Assembly: GCA_937967325.1 (NCBI GenBank)
Contig: CALBSQ010000223.1
Span: forward strand, 1-16,317
DNA length: 16,317 nucleotides
Direction of reading: 5' to 3'
Source: an uncultured Chloroflexota bacterium
Lineage (GTDB): Bacteria; Chloroflexota; UBA4733
The translations under genes were made by a program, and so were the position numbers. How positions within the stretch are numbered: position 1 is the stretch's first letter; every line of letters starts with the position of its first letter. Under the pieces are notes generated by a model that saw only the letters and a list, made by a program, of their open reading frames with translations, had not been told where the DNA came from and ran no database searches. Positions 1-7,930 of the stretch are shown piece by piece.

Positions 1-517
1 GACCACCCCGTGAACGCTTACTGCCGTCGAATATTGGCGTGCCCGCGCCTACTATGACTGGGCCGATCATCAGATGTAGTTCGTCAACGAGATGATGGGC
101 CAGCAGATCGTTCCAGAGTGTACGGCTGCCAAACATCAAGATGTCTCTGCCGGTTAGGCGCTTAAGTGCGGCAATCTGCTCGTGAGCCTCGGCGCGGCTA
201 ATGATGCGCGTGTTGTTGCGCCACGGTTCAGTCTGCTCTGGGGTCAGGCGGTCCGAAATGACCACTTTGTCCAACGCGTTGTCGAGTCGCGATATCTCCC
301 GCTGGTCAGGCGTGGCCGTGGGATCATCGACTATGGAGGGCCAGAACCCCCTGAACATGTCGTAGGAGACGCGTCCAAGCAGCAGCGTATCGGCCGCCCG
401 TAGCCGTTCGGCGTTGTAGGCGTCGAAGGCCCCGCCCAGACCGGGGGCAAGGGCCATGACATCTTTCCCCGGCCCATCGTAATAGCCATCAAGTGACATG
501 AGGTTGCAGACAATCAA
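1..517 (-). CDS. RibD C-terminal/dihydrofolate-reductase-like protein, partial, with disrupted start
   Basis: The minus strand reads as a RibD C-terminal-domain (DHFR-fold) reductase for about 172 codons and leaves the window at base 1, so the C-terminus is missing. Family hallmarks are visible: CNLMSLDGYYDGPG at the N-terminus, ERLRAADTLLLGRVSYDMF, then FGSRTLWNDLLAHHLVDELH and LMIGPVIVGAGTPIFDG. Such proteins are usually NADPH-dependent reductases of unknown substrate. The expected start is ATG at 526-524, with GGAG about 10 bases upstream, but the third codon is TAA (520-518) where the family normally has Lys or Arg. The coordinates here use the TTG directly after that stop; ATG at 499 is another option. 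The gene may be a recent nonsense mutant, may restart at the TTG, or may contain a sequencing error. The family call is firm; whether it is functional is open. Confidence 0.75.
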   Translation of the reverse strand, partial: MIVCNLMSLDGYYDGPGKDVMALAPGLGGAFDAYNAERLRAADTLLLGRVSYDMFRGFWPSIVDDPTATPDQREISRLDNALDKVVISDRLTPEQTEPWRNNTRIISRAEAHEQIAALKRLTGRDILMFGSRTLWNDLLAHHLVDELHLMIGPVIVGAGTPIFDGSKRSRGG

Positions 518-657
518 TTAACGCATGTAGGCGTCTCCATAGCAGTTGAAAACGTATGGACTGCGTCTTACCTGCGTCAGGTACAAGACGGTCGCTCCAG
601 CGTTCGCGCTGTGGATCAATCCCTACGTCGCCATCGCGAGCGACTGTCCCTCATCAG

Positions 658-1122
658 CTAGTTGACCCTCCTGTAGGTGAGGTCGAAGTCCGTCTGCCAA
701 TTCGAGCCGTCGTTGGACTTCGCCCACGTACCACGAATGGTGTCGCCGTTATCGCAGAATGTCCCGGTGAAGCGCTGGGCGAAATCCAGCGGTGAGAAGT
801 CCGGCGAGTCTCTCAAGAGCGTCCACACGCCATCGCGGACGGTCATTGCACACAGCCGAATTACGCCCCGTGCGTCGAAGTAGTGCTGGATGTACGCCTC
901 TTTCTCGGGGTCAAGGGCGATGATCGTGATGCTGTCCGGAAACTCGGGAGCGGGGACCTCCGTGCGCTGGACGAGGAGCTGTCGGCCCTTCATCCACTCG
1001 AACACACTACGTCCGCCGCGCAGAACCTCCGTTGGATGATTCGGAAACACTACCTCCAAGGTCCACGCGCCGACGAAAGCGTCAAGGCGCTCCAGCGCAG
1101 CATGGCGAGCGGACTGGTCCAT
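658..1122 (-). CDS. DUF1579-like hypothetical protein
   Basis: This is a complete 154-residue cytoplasmic protein with no signal peptide. The body has the pattern of small lipocalin-like, heme-nitrobindin-like or DUF1579 proteins: an early LDAFVGAWTLE, a middle FEWMKGRQLLVQRTEVP, then YIQHYFDARGVIRLCAMTV, WTLLRDSPDFSPLDFAQRF, and a closing beta hairpin ending FDLTYRRV. Similar proteins are common in soil actinobacteria and Chloroflexota, and no reaction is assigned to them. The start ATG at 1122 has AAGGAG about 11 bases upstream, which fixes it. It lies between the disrupted RibD-like gene and an AraC relic, all on the minus strand, and is the only intact member of that group. Function is unknown; the AraC relic upstream could once have regulated it. 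Confidence 0.8.
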   Translation of the reverse strand: MDQSARHAALERLDAFVGAWTLEVVFPNHPTEVLRGGRSVFEWMKGRQLLVQRTEVPAPEFPDSITIIALDPEKEAYIQHYFDARGVIRLCAMTVRDGVWTLLRDSPDFSPLDFAQRFTGTFCDNGDTIRGTWAKSNDGSNWQTDFDLTYRRVN

Positions 1123-1219
1123 CCGGATGATCTCTCCTTGTTAGCAAGAGAGCGTGCCCGCCAGGGCCTTGGTCCGCGGGCTGCGGTCCCAGATAACGTC
1201 GTGCTTCGCAGCCGTTATA

Positions 1220-1475
1220 CCATGGTCGGACGCCGGGGGGTCTTGCCTGTTCTTGCTGCCGATGGGCCCCGGGGTCAGGTGAGGCGACGTTTGAAGGTCC
1301 GCGTGAAATGGCTCTGGTTCGCAATGTCAGTCTCCTGCGCGACGTGCGAGCGGGGAGCCGGCTTGTGGAGCAGTCGCTGCGCTCTCTCTTGGCGCCGGCG
1401 CAGGACATATTGATGGGGACTTTCCGCCGTCGTCTGCTGGAACAAGCGAGCAGATTTGAGTCGATTAGAGTGCCC
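1220..1475 (-). pseudogene. AraC-family regulator relic (C-terminal HTH)
   Basis: One minus-strand frame reads RLFQQTTAESPHQYVLRRRQ, then ERAQRLLHKPAP, then DIANQSHFTRTFKRRL. This is the linker helix and second helix-turn-helix of an AraC/XylS regulator (typical family text is SPHQYxLRRRxERAxxLL followed by SHFTRxFKRxxGxTPGxYR). The frame stops after RRLT, and the expected tail TPGAHRQQ continues in the next frame, so there is at least one frameshift near 1283. The recognition segment between LLHKPAP and QSHF is shorter than normal. Upstream of RLFQQ the first HTH and ligand-binding domain cannot be followed in any frame. The DNA is therefore a decayed fragment and not a functional regulator. 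Confidence 0.7.
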
Positions 1476-1596
1476 GGTACGTCCATGCGTGAGCCGACCG
1501 GGTGAAACTGGTCCGGATGCAGAGGCGTGCCAACGAAACCGGAATGACATCCATGGCGAACGCAGTCGGGAAGAACAGCGTACCGGTCGATCGCCA

Positions 1597-1612
1597 TGTT
1601 GCACGTGAAATA
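1597..1612 (+). promoter_or_regulatory. parS: parS-like ParB binding site 1
   Basis: TGTTGCACGTGAAATA matches the parS consensus TGTTNCACGTGAAACA at all but one defined position (C to T at position 15). It lies upstream of the AraC relic in DNA with no intact gene. Three more copies follow in the window. ParB would nucleate here and spread to form the partition complex. Confidence 0.6.
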
Positions 1613-1639
1613 CGATCATTGCGCGCGGGCGCCACGCTC

Positions 1640-1870
1640 AAGGCCGTGACTCGACGGCGACAACGGCGGCCCCGACGACCAGGGGATGGTCCAGGTCAAT
1701 GCGCACCGCCTGTAGAATCTCGTCTTGCCTGCTCTCCATGACATCCACATTCGGCTTGGGGTTCGCAAACGCGCCATAGTGCAGGATCACTGACCTGCAA
1801 GCCGCCCCCCGGCTTCTTTCCATACCACGAGGACGCGCTTCGCAAGTCCGTCGGCTTGACCGTACGAGGA
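1640..1870 (-). pseudogene. Possible NTF2-like/DUF4440 relic
   Basis: Minus-strand fragments read RVLVVWKEAGGRL in one frame and VILHYGAFANPKPN in another. The second continues through VDVMESRQDEILQAVRIDL to a TGA-free end at about 1640. Placed in order, these resemble the last strands of SnoaL/DUF4440-type proteins (LxVWxKxxGxWxxxxxHxxxxP), with a frameshift near 1798. No credible start or N-terminal domain is visible. The match is short and the assignment tentative. Confidence 0.25.
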
Positions 1871-2149
1871 CGCACCGGGCATTGCGGTTGAGCGCATTCC
1901 CTGTCGGCGCGCTGCCGCGGGCAGGCAGGTAGCGGCATTGAGCGTCTCGCGTGGGGCGCTGCCGTCCGCCTCCGCGATTCGCCCGTTTCCGGCCAGAGGC
2001 TCGGCGGAGACGCGGCGTGAGTGCTCCCATGCGGGGATGGCGACGCTGGCTCTCAACTTGCGGAGAACGGGAGCGATGCGAACAGCACTGTGGACTGGCG
2101 AACACGGCGAGAGGATGACGGAGATGATGCGGATGCGGAGAGCGCGAGA
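1871..2149. other. Non-coding or decayed stretch
   Basis: The open frames here have arginine- and serine-rich shadow-type translations and no recognisable domain. The right end supplies the ribosome-binding region of the downstream oxidoreductase (GGAGAG just before the TTG at 2150). No hairpin, repeat or RNA gene was recognised. Confidence 0.4.
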
Positions 2150-3061
2150 TTGACCGGACAGCAGCGTGTCGCCATCGCCGGCGCAACCGGCTATGTTGGC
2201 GGGCGGCTCAGCCGCCAATTGCTGGAGCGCGGCGTGCCCGTCCGTGTGCTCGGTCGCCGGCCCTCGGCCCTGAAGGAACTAACCCGCTTAGGAGCGGACG
2301 CCGCGGTGGCCGATGTCGCCGATCGCGCGGCGGTGCGCCGAGCCCTCGACGGCAGCGACGTTGCGTACTACCTCGTGCACTCCATGGGTGGGAGCGGTGA
2401 CTTCACGGAGCGGGATCGCCAGGCCGCGCACAACTTCCGGCAGGCGGCGGCCGAGGCAGGCGTGCAACGCATCATCTACCTCGGCGGCCTGGGTGAGCCG
2501 CGGCGCGGCCTATCTGCTCATCTCGCCAGCCGTCTGGAGGTGGCGAAGATCCTGGAAGCGGGGCCCGTCCCGGCGACCGTGTTGCGAGCCGCCGTTATCG
2601 TCGGGAACGGCAGCGCCAGTTTCCGGATGATCCGCGACCTCGTCACTCACCTGCCGGTCATGATCGCGCCGAGTTGGGTACGCACCCGCTGCCAGCCCAT
2701 CGCCATCGACGACGCGCTGGCGTACCTGGGCGGCTGTCTGGACGAGCCGCGCACCACAGGCCAGCGCCTGGACATTGGCGGCCCTGATATCCTGAGCTAT
2801 CAGGACATGCTGATGCTGTACGCTCACGCCGCCGGGTTGTCGCGGCTGATCGTGCCCGTCCCCGTGCTTACGCCGCGTCTCTCCTCCTATTGGGTCGGCC
2901 TGGTCACGGCGGTGCCGGTCTCCGTTGCACGACCGTTGATCGAGGGGGTGCGTTCGCCAGCGGTTTGCGTGGACCTACGCATCCGCACGTTCCTGCCACG
3001 AAAGCTCCAGCGCTACGAGGCCGCGGTGCGCAGCATCTTGCGCGGGGAAGGCAACGCATGA
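2150..3061 (+). CDS. NAD(P)-binding SDR-like oxidoreductase (NmrA/YbjT-like)
   Basis: This is an atypical short-chain dehydrogenase of the NmrA/YbjT (complex I NDUFA9-like) group, of about 303 residues. The N-terminal Rossmann motif is clear: VAIAGATGYVGGRL carries the GxxGxxG dinucleotide loop, and LGRRPSALKEL follows as the second strand with basic cofactor-binding residues. YYLVHSMGGSGDFTERDRQA and RIIYLGGLGEP are typical of the family, whose members often lack the classical YxxxK pair. The C-terminal part (ARPLIEGVRSPAVC) resembles DUF2867-like NAD(P)H-binding proteins. The frame is open from an ATG at 2021, but the extra 43 residues are acidic and unlike the family, so the TTG at 2150 with GGAGAG upstream is preferred. 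The stop overlaps the next start (ATGA), which implies translational coupling. The substrate is unknown; NAD(P)-dependent reduction of a small molecule or quinone is a guess. Confidence 0.85.
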   Translation: MTGQQRVAIAGATGYVGGRLSRQLLERGVPVRVLGRRPSALKELTRLGADAAVADVADRAAVRRALDGSDVAYYLVHSMGGSGDFTERDRQAAHNFRQAAAEAGVQRIIYLGGLGEPRRGLSAHLASRLEVAKILEAGPVPATVLRAAVIVGNGSASFRMIRDLVTHLPVMIAPSWVRTRCQPIAIDDALAYLGGCLDEPRTTGQRLDIGGPDILSYQDMLMLYAHAAGLSRLIVPVPVLTPRLSSYWVGLVTAVPVSVARPLIEGVRSPAVCVDLRIRTFLPRKLQRYEAAVRSILRGEGNA

Positions 3062-3633
3062 TTACCGGCCGACTGCCCAGGGTGGCCGATACGCTGCGGA
3101 TCGAGGAGAGGCATGTCCGCACGAGCCAGGTCCTGCTGCTCCCCATTCCGCCGGACCGCGAGGCGGAGGTGAAGGCGCGGCTGGAGGACTTGGACGCGGC
3201 CGAACTGGTCGAGCAGTACGCCGCCTTCGTCGAACAATGGACGCATAGCCTGATCCACGCTGAGCGTCGTGGCGAGCGGCTCGCCCTATCGCTGACGCCG
3301 CGCGGCCCGCGCCTGTTACGTCTACGTCTGGAGGACCGCGCTCCGGGAAATCCGGTCCTGGTGGTCGCCCGGCTCACCATCATCGGGGGGATCGCCGCCG
3401 TGCCGAGCGTGCAGGAGGGCGCCCTCGTGCTCTGCCTGGGCGTGCGCGCCCGTGCGCGCACGGGCGCGACGCTGGAGGCCGAGGTGCTGGTCGAGGACTA
3501 CGCGCCTTTGCTGCTGGCGCTGCCACTGCCACGCGAGCTGCGCGTCCGGCTCTACCGCGCCACCCAGGCGCGCGTGCATCGCGCCATCACCAGCGCCTTC
3601 CTCCGGGCGATCGTGCGCCGCACGATGCGCTAA
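3058..3633 (+). CDS. Hypothetical protein coupled to the SDR-like gene
   Basis: This 191-residue protein belongs to no family I recognise. It starts at the ATG inside the ATGA overlap with the preceding oxidoreductase, so the two are almost certainly cotranslated and may work together. The chain begins MITGRLPRVADTLRIEERHV, continues with an acidic helical segment (residues about 33-65, rich in E, D and A), then hydrophobic strands such as PVLVVARLTIIGGIAAVPSV and GALVLCLGVRARA. It ends in a basic tail (LRAIVRRTMR). There is no signal peptide; the hydrophobic stretches look like core beta strands more than membrane spans. Codon use matches the neighbouring gene and supports real coding. The longer frame from 2890 only reads through the upstream gene. 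A perfect 24-bp palindrome sits within the coding sequence at 3445-3468. Confidence 0.7.
   Translation: MITGRLPRVADTLRIEERHVRTSQVLLLPIPPDREAEVKARLEDLDAAELVEQYAAFVEQWTHSLIHAERRGERLALSLTPRGPRLLRLRLEDRAPGNPVLVVARLTIIGGIAAVPSVQEGALVLCLGVRARARTGATLEAEVLVEDYAPLLLALPLPRELRVRLYRATQARVHRAITSAFLRAIVRRTMR
3445..3468. repeat. 24-bp perfect palindrome inside a coding sequence
   Basis: The half site CGCGCCCGTGCG is followed directly by its exact reverse complement, giving 24 bases with no spacer, inside the hypothetical gene at 3058-3633. It encodes alternating Arg-Ala residues. It could be a by-product of GC-rich codons for an RARAR stretch, or a binding or hairpin site. Confidence 0.6.
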
Positions 3634-4424
3634 GGTCGCGGCAGCAGCGCCCGGTGGGCACGGTTGCCGGCCACACGGACCTACGGTGTATGCGCTGGTA
3701 TGTGCGCGAAGGGACTGCCGTTCGCGTTCCTCCTCTTCGCGGTACAGTAAGCGGGTGCGGTCCGGAGAGCGATGGAGGCGAGGTTCCCTCCGCGCGAACG
3801 TACCTGCACCCACTTCGCTGCGGCGTTTGCCAAGTACGAGCGGCAATCGCTGCCCCTTGCCGATAGCTCCGTTGCACGTGAAACGTCACGTTGCAGCGCT
3901 GGGGGACTCGCGCGGACTCCGGCGCCAAAACTACCCCTCCCTCGCGCTGGTCTGCTGCTCTAATTCGACCTCCATCTGGGGCGCCGTCCCTTTCCTGAGC
4001 AACCTCCAGTGCTGGCAGGGGATGCGATCCCGCAATGCGTGGCGCGCTAGGCGGGCTGGGTCGGGCAATCGCTTGGCTAGCACGGCGGATCACCCAGCCA
4101 CGCTCGCGAGACAGGAGGGGAGCCAGTTCGTTCTAGTTCAGGAAGGGATCCAGCGGACTCGCATCGCGATGGCGGAATGGACGACTCCACCCGCTCACTG
4201 TGCCGCGGCGTGGACGGACGCGGACGGCGCGACCGGTGCGAATCCACCGGCTCGATCATGGCCCGATTTGGCTACGCACGGCCAGTTGAGAACGACGCCC
4301 GGTAGTATCTCACTGTCAGGACAGCTGAACGGGTCCATCACACGGCCGACCTGTTGTGACAATTGGTTGGTCTGACGCAATCCCGGGAATCAGCTGGGGT
4401 ATGGTTGGGCGAGAGGACGCGGCC
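3634..4424. other. Long gene-free stretch containing a parS-like site
   Basis: About 790 bases hold no credible gene. Open frames on both strands translate to Arg/Ser/Pro-rich shadow sequence, and base use is less codon-periodic than in the flanking genes. The parS-like site at 3870 is the only motif recognised. The stretch is probably eroded former coding DNA; no family could be read from it in any frame. Confidence 0.5.
3870..3885 (+). promoter_or_regulatory. parS: parS-like ParB binding site 2
   Basis: CGTTGCACGTGAAACG matches the inner 14 bases of the parS consensus fully; only the two outermost bases differ (C for T, G for A). It lies in gene-free DNA. The copy at 5101 is identical over all 16 bases but has unrelated flanks. 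Confidence 0.65.
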
Positions 4425-4736
4425 ATGTACATTCAGCGCGTGCGGATCTACCCGCAGCTGGGCAAAGTGCGTGAGATGGGGCAGCACCTCGAATCGTGGG
4501 TGCAGACGCGCCAGGGTCAAGGCGCCAAAATCGGGCTATCGTTGCAGGCGTTCGCCCCCGAGGGCGTCGTGTTCGTTATCACCATCAGCCTGCAAGATCT
4601 GGCGGAGCTCGAGCAGCTGCGCGTTCGTAACCGCGCCGACCCGGCCTTCATGGCGAGCCAGGCTAAGATACAGGAGCTCAGTCGCCAACATCCAACGATC
4701 GAGCTCCTGGAAGTGCTCGTGCCCCTGGCGAGGTGA
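4425..4736 (+). CDS. Small hypothetical protein, possibly a dimeric alpha/beta-barrel (ABM/NIPSNAP-like)
   Basis: This is a 103-residue cytoplasmic protein starting MYIQRVRIYPQLGKVREMG. The layout is strand (YIQRVRIYP), helix (GKVREMGQHLESWVQTRQGQ), strand (IGLSLQAFAP), strand (GVVFVITISLQDLAELEQLR), helix (ADPAFMASQAKIQELSRQH), strand (IELLEVLVPLA). This matches the ferredoxin-like fold of dimeric alpha/beta-barrel proteins such as antibiotic-biosynthesis monooxygenase-like and NIPSNAP proteins, though no catalytic residues can be assigned. The frame is open from 4356, but the ATG at 4425 with GAGAGG about 8 bases upstream is the better start and removes 23 residues unlike any family. It stands alone between two gene-free stretches. 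The function is unknown. Confidence 0.7.
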   Translation: MYIQRVRIYPQLGKVREMGQHLESWVQTRQGQGAKIGLSLQAFAPEGVVFVITISLQDLAELEQLRVRNRADPAFMASQAKIQELSRQHPTIELLEVLVPLAR

Positions 4737-5388
4737 CCGCGGCGGGTCGGCAGGTCAGCAATGGAGTTGTCGCCGGACCACCCGGTATGGGCGCCATGTC
4801 ACCACCCGACTGGGTGGTGCGCAAGCGTGGCGCGGGAGTTGGGGTCTCGGTAGTGCCGTGGGCGGCCTAATCGGCAGCAACGCCAAGAATAGTTGGTGCT
4901 ACGCCAGTTGCCGGCAACTCCTGCGCCACAGCAGCGCTGTAGTCCGGCAGCGACATCGGCTCCTATTGCCGCCACCCAGCGAGGGTCATTGGAGAGGGCC
5001 CGGTGATTTGCCATCGCTGACCGAGGATTGCCGAGCGGAGTTGTACGAGGCGATCCGGCCGATCGTGCTTTCCTGGATTCCGTCGCCGCGGAAGTGACGG
5101 CGTTGCACGTGAAACGCAATGCGGGCGTGCGGACCTCTCCCACCGGTCGTGCTCCGGACGTGCCTCGATCGTCCGTGCTGCAGCATGGGAGCACTCGACG
5201 AGCCCCTTGGGAGAGCTCACCTTCGCGCCATCGCACGGCGACACGCGGCGCCGGGCCGGCCCTCATCAGCAATGAGTGACGCCAAGCCACGGTGAAACAA
5301 CAGGCTGACCAAGGGATACCACGACCGGTACTGGAAATCCGCCTGCTACGAAGCGCGGTGGTGGAGTCGCTGACTCCACCGAGTCCGA
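4737..5388. other. Gene-free stretch containing a parS-like site
   Basis: About 650 bases have only shadow-type open frames on either strand and no family recognisable in translation. The parS-like site at 5101 is the one clear motif. The stretch joins the Kelch relic at its right end, so part of it may once have belonged to that gene, but no further Kelch blades could be read. Confidence 0.45.
5101..5116 (+). promoter_or_regulatory. parS: parS-like ParB binding site 3
   Basis: CGTTGCACGTGAAACG is identical to the copy at 3870 and differs from the parS consensus only at the outermost base on each side. The flanking DNA is unrelated to that of the other copies, so it is not a segmental duplication. 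Confidence 0.65.
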
Positions 5389-5592
5389 CTAATCGCCGGC
5401 GAAGGCAACGATCCTGCCGCCCGGAGACCTAGTCGCGGCCAGGTCGTTCCGTGCCCGCGGCCTGGGCGGGAGCGCTGTCCAGGACCCGGCGCGCGGGTCA
5501 TTGGCCTTCAGCGCGTTCCTGCACGAGCCGTTGGACCCTCCCACTTCGGTTCCAGTAACGGCTGCTCCAGCCGCTTGGGAGGAGCGTCGCAA
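5389..5592 (-). pseudogene. Kelch-repeat protein relic
   Basis: The minus-strand frame reads VGGSNGSCRNALKANDPRAG, SWTALPPRPRARNDLAATRS, then PGGRIVAFAGD and a stop. This is the Kelch blade pattern (DGRIYxxGGxNG, then LNxVEAYDPxTxxWTxLPPMPxxRxxLAA). One full blade and the starts of two others are visible in about 60 codons. Normal proteins have five to seven blades, and the flanks carry no further blades, so this is a fragment of a beta-propeller protein. It is likely a remnant of a secreted or surface protein, but no signal sequence survives. Confidence 0.5.
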
Positions 5593-5732
5593 TCGACCCC
5601 TGACGCTAGCTGCAAGCTCGTACCATCAATGGGCAGCGCCTCCCTGACGGCTATTGAGGAGCGCCGGGGTTAGCCCGTGGCAGGGAATTCCGCCAGGCGC
5701 CTGTTTTGCCAACGCACTGATCGGAGGAGGAC

Positions 5733-6615
5733 CTGTCGACATCCAACACCGCAAGTGGCCACCTCCGCCTGGCCGACCTGCTGGTCGCCCTCTCCGTCAC
5801 CACGGACCTCGGCCGCGGCCACCCTCCGGAAGAAGCCATGCGCGCCTGCCTCCTTGCCACCGCACTGGCCCGGCGGATGCGTCTCGCCGAGGACGACATT
5901 GCGGACGTCTATTACGCGACGCTGCTCCAGCATCTCGGCTGCACCGCCTACGCCCACGAGGAGGCACTGCTGTTCGGGGGGGATGAGATCGCGGCGCGGT
6001 TGCTGGTCGAGCGGCGCGACCTCGCCCGGCCGGGCGAGGCGCTCTCATTCCTCCTGGCTGATCTGGCACGGGACCGACCGCCGTGGGTCCGCGCGGCGGT
6101 TGTCGCTGGGGCGCTCGCGCGGCTGCCCGGGGCCGCAAGGGAGCTGTTCGTCTCGCCCTGCGAGGTGGCGGCAGGCATGGCCAAGCGGGTCGGGCGCGCG
6201 TCGGCGGTGCCCGTTATCGCGCCTCCTCGCGGCAGCCGACGCCCATCAGGCCATGATCCAGGAGCGCCCGCGCCGACATGCCCGCACGCCTGCCGCGGCC
6301 GCGGCGGAGCCGGGCCTAGAGGCGGATCAGCGTCGTCTGGACGGCGAGGCCGTCCGCGCCGTGCTGGAGACCGCCGGCCAGGAGTACCACCGCGCGCACT
6401 GGCGGACTTCCTGGCCGGCGGGGCTGAGTGATCGTGAGGTCGAAGTGCTGCGTCTGGTGGCGCGTGGTGATTCCCTTCGACAGGTGGCGCCGCGACTGAC
6501 CATTTCCCCGAAGACCTCCGACCATCACGTCCAGCACAGCTACGCCAAGATCGGCGTCTCCAGGTGCGCCGCCGCCGCCATGTTCGCCATGGATCATCAG
6601 CTCCTGCCACGGTGA
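5733..6615 (+). pseudogene. HD-domain/LuxR-HTH regulator with large internal deletion
   Basis: The first part, in one frame from about 5733 to 6210, reads LRLADLLVALSVTTDLGRG, ACLLATALARRMRLAEDDIA and VYYATLLQHLGCTAYAHEEA. This is the first HD (phosphohydrolase-like) module of a family that carries two HD-type modules and a C-terminal LuxR helix-turn-helix. Near 6210 the text jumps frame and jumps far forward in the family, to LLAAADAHQAMIQERPRRHA. It then ends with the HTH (GLSDREVEVLRLVARG, ISPKTSDHHVQHSYAKIG) and a TGA. Most of the second HD module, including the HD-GYP-like core expected before LLAAADA, is missing. A strong GGAGGAGG lies at 5722-5729, but the expected start codon just after it is CTG. 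Deletion, frameshift and lost start all mark a pseudogene. An intact homologue would sense a signal and bind DNA. Confidence 0.75.
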
Positions 6616-6734
6616 CCGTCGCCGTCGCGGCACCGTTCAAAAATGGGGTGAACACCCGACGGCGTCGCCCGCCTGCCGCGATTCACTGCGCAGTGGCGTG
6701 CGGCATCTCCCCCCGCGATGTAGGAGGAACGATT

Positions 6735-7880
6735 GTGGCAAACATGATGCAACCGGCGAAACGGCGCAGTCTGGCGGCAGACCGGGTGGGGGCGACCTGA
6801 TCGGCGCGTCGGCCACCGCCTTGGCCACGGCGATTCGGTCCGGGCAGGTGTCCTCGTCGGAAGTGGTGGAAGCCCACCTCCGGCGGATCGGGCTCGCGCC
6901 GTAGCGCAAGCTGCCGACGCGGCGCTAGCCCGCGGGGAGGTCACCGGCCCGCTGCATGGCGTGCCGATCACCGTGAAGGCATCGCTTGACATGGACGGCA
7001 CACCCTCGACCCTTGGCCTGGCTGCGCGGGAGGACGTCCGGGCCGCGGAGGATGACCTCTATGTGGCGCGGATGCGCGGCCAGGGCGCTCGTCCTCGGGA
7101 AGACGAACGTCGCCCAGCTCCTGCTCCACGTCGAAACGGACTACCCGCTATACGGCCGCGCCAATAACCCCTGGAATCTGGCCCGCTCCGCTGGCGGCAG
7201 CAGTGGCGGGGAGGCGGCGATCATCGCCGCGGGCGGCTCGCCGCTGGGGCTGGGCACCGACCGCGGTGGTATCCTGCGCGTACCGGCGAACTTCCGCGGC
7301 ATCGCCAGCTTCAAGCCGACGGCGGGACGCATTCCGGACGCCGGCCGGTATAGCATCCCCATCGGCCAGCGCGCCATCGTCAGCCAGGTGGGAGTCCTGG
7401 CGCGACACGTGGGCGATGTCGCGCTCGGCCTCGACGTTATCAACGGCGGGCGTGATCTCCACGCCGAACCGCGCTTACCGCTGGGCGACATTGGCACCGT
7501 CGACCTCTCCCAACTTCGCGTCGCCTACTACACCGAAGATGGCACGTATGCGCCGGCTCCCGCCGTCGCGCGGGCGGTCACGGAGGCGGCGCGGGTGGCG
7601 GACGGCGGCTGGTGCGCGCGCTGCAGGGGAGCAAACGTGATCCGCGCATCGCGGACATCGTCGCCGTGGCGATCCGTTCGCCCATGAAGATTGCTGCGCT
7701 GCGCCGGCTCCTCTACCTCCTCGGTCAGCACCGCCTCGCCGCGGTGCTCCGCAACTACGGTCACGCCGACACGGCGCACTACTGGGACCTCGTCGAGGCT
7801 CAGCTCGCCTACCGGCGGCGGTTCTGCGCGGCGCTCGATGGCGACCGCGGTGGCCCCTTTGAGGTGATCATCTGCCACCG
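6735..7880 (+). pseudogene. Amidase-signature (GatA-like) pseudogene
   Basis: This is the remnant of an amidase-signature hydrolase. A TAGGAGG at 6721-6727 precedes GTG at 6735. Pieces follow in order but in changing frames: ASATALATAIRSGQVSSSEV, then a stop at 6901-6903; GPLHGVPITVKASLD with the catalytic Lys; LVLGKTNVAQL; SAGGSSGGEAA with the cis-Ser; GTDRGGILRVPANFRGIASF; and DPRIADIVAVA to HADTAHYWDLVEAQLAYRRRF. The nucleophile in the family motif GSDTGGSxRxP is replaced by Ile (ATC, one base from AGC). Frameshifts occur near 6795, 6900, 7075 and 7600, about 20 residues are lost after HLRRI, and the C-terminus ends early near 7880. The gene is dead both by frame and by catalytic residue. 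The parent family hydrolyses amides such as those in amino acid or xenobiotic derivatives. Confidence 0.85.
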
Positions 7881-7930
7881 CTCGCGAATGACCGGCGGCG
7901 TTGCCCGCGCCGCACCCATGCGGATTCCAC

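Noticed and set aside
3452..4375. 307-residue plus-strand open frame across the gene-free stretch
   Set aside because: It begins within the 191-residue gene in another frame and continues through Arg/Ser/Trp-rich sequence without any family pattern or ribosome-binding site.
6646..6657. GGGTG-AA-CACCC as a terminator after the HD/LuxR relic
   Set aside because: The stem is five pairs with a two-base loop and no T-run, too weak to call.
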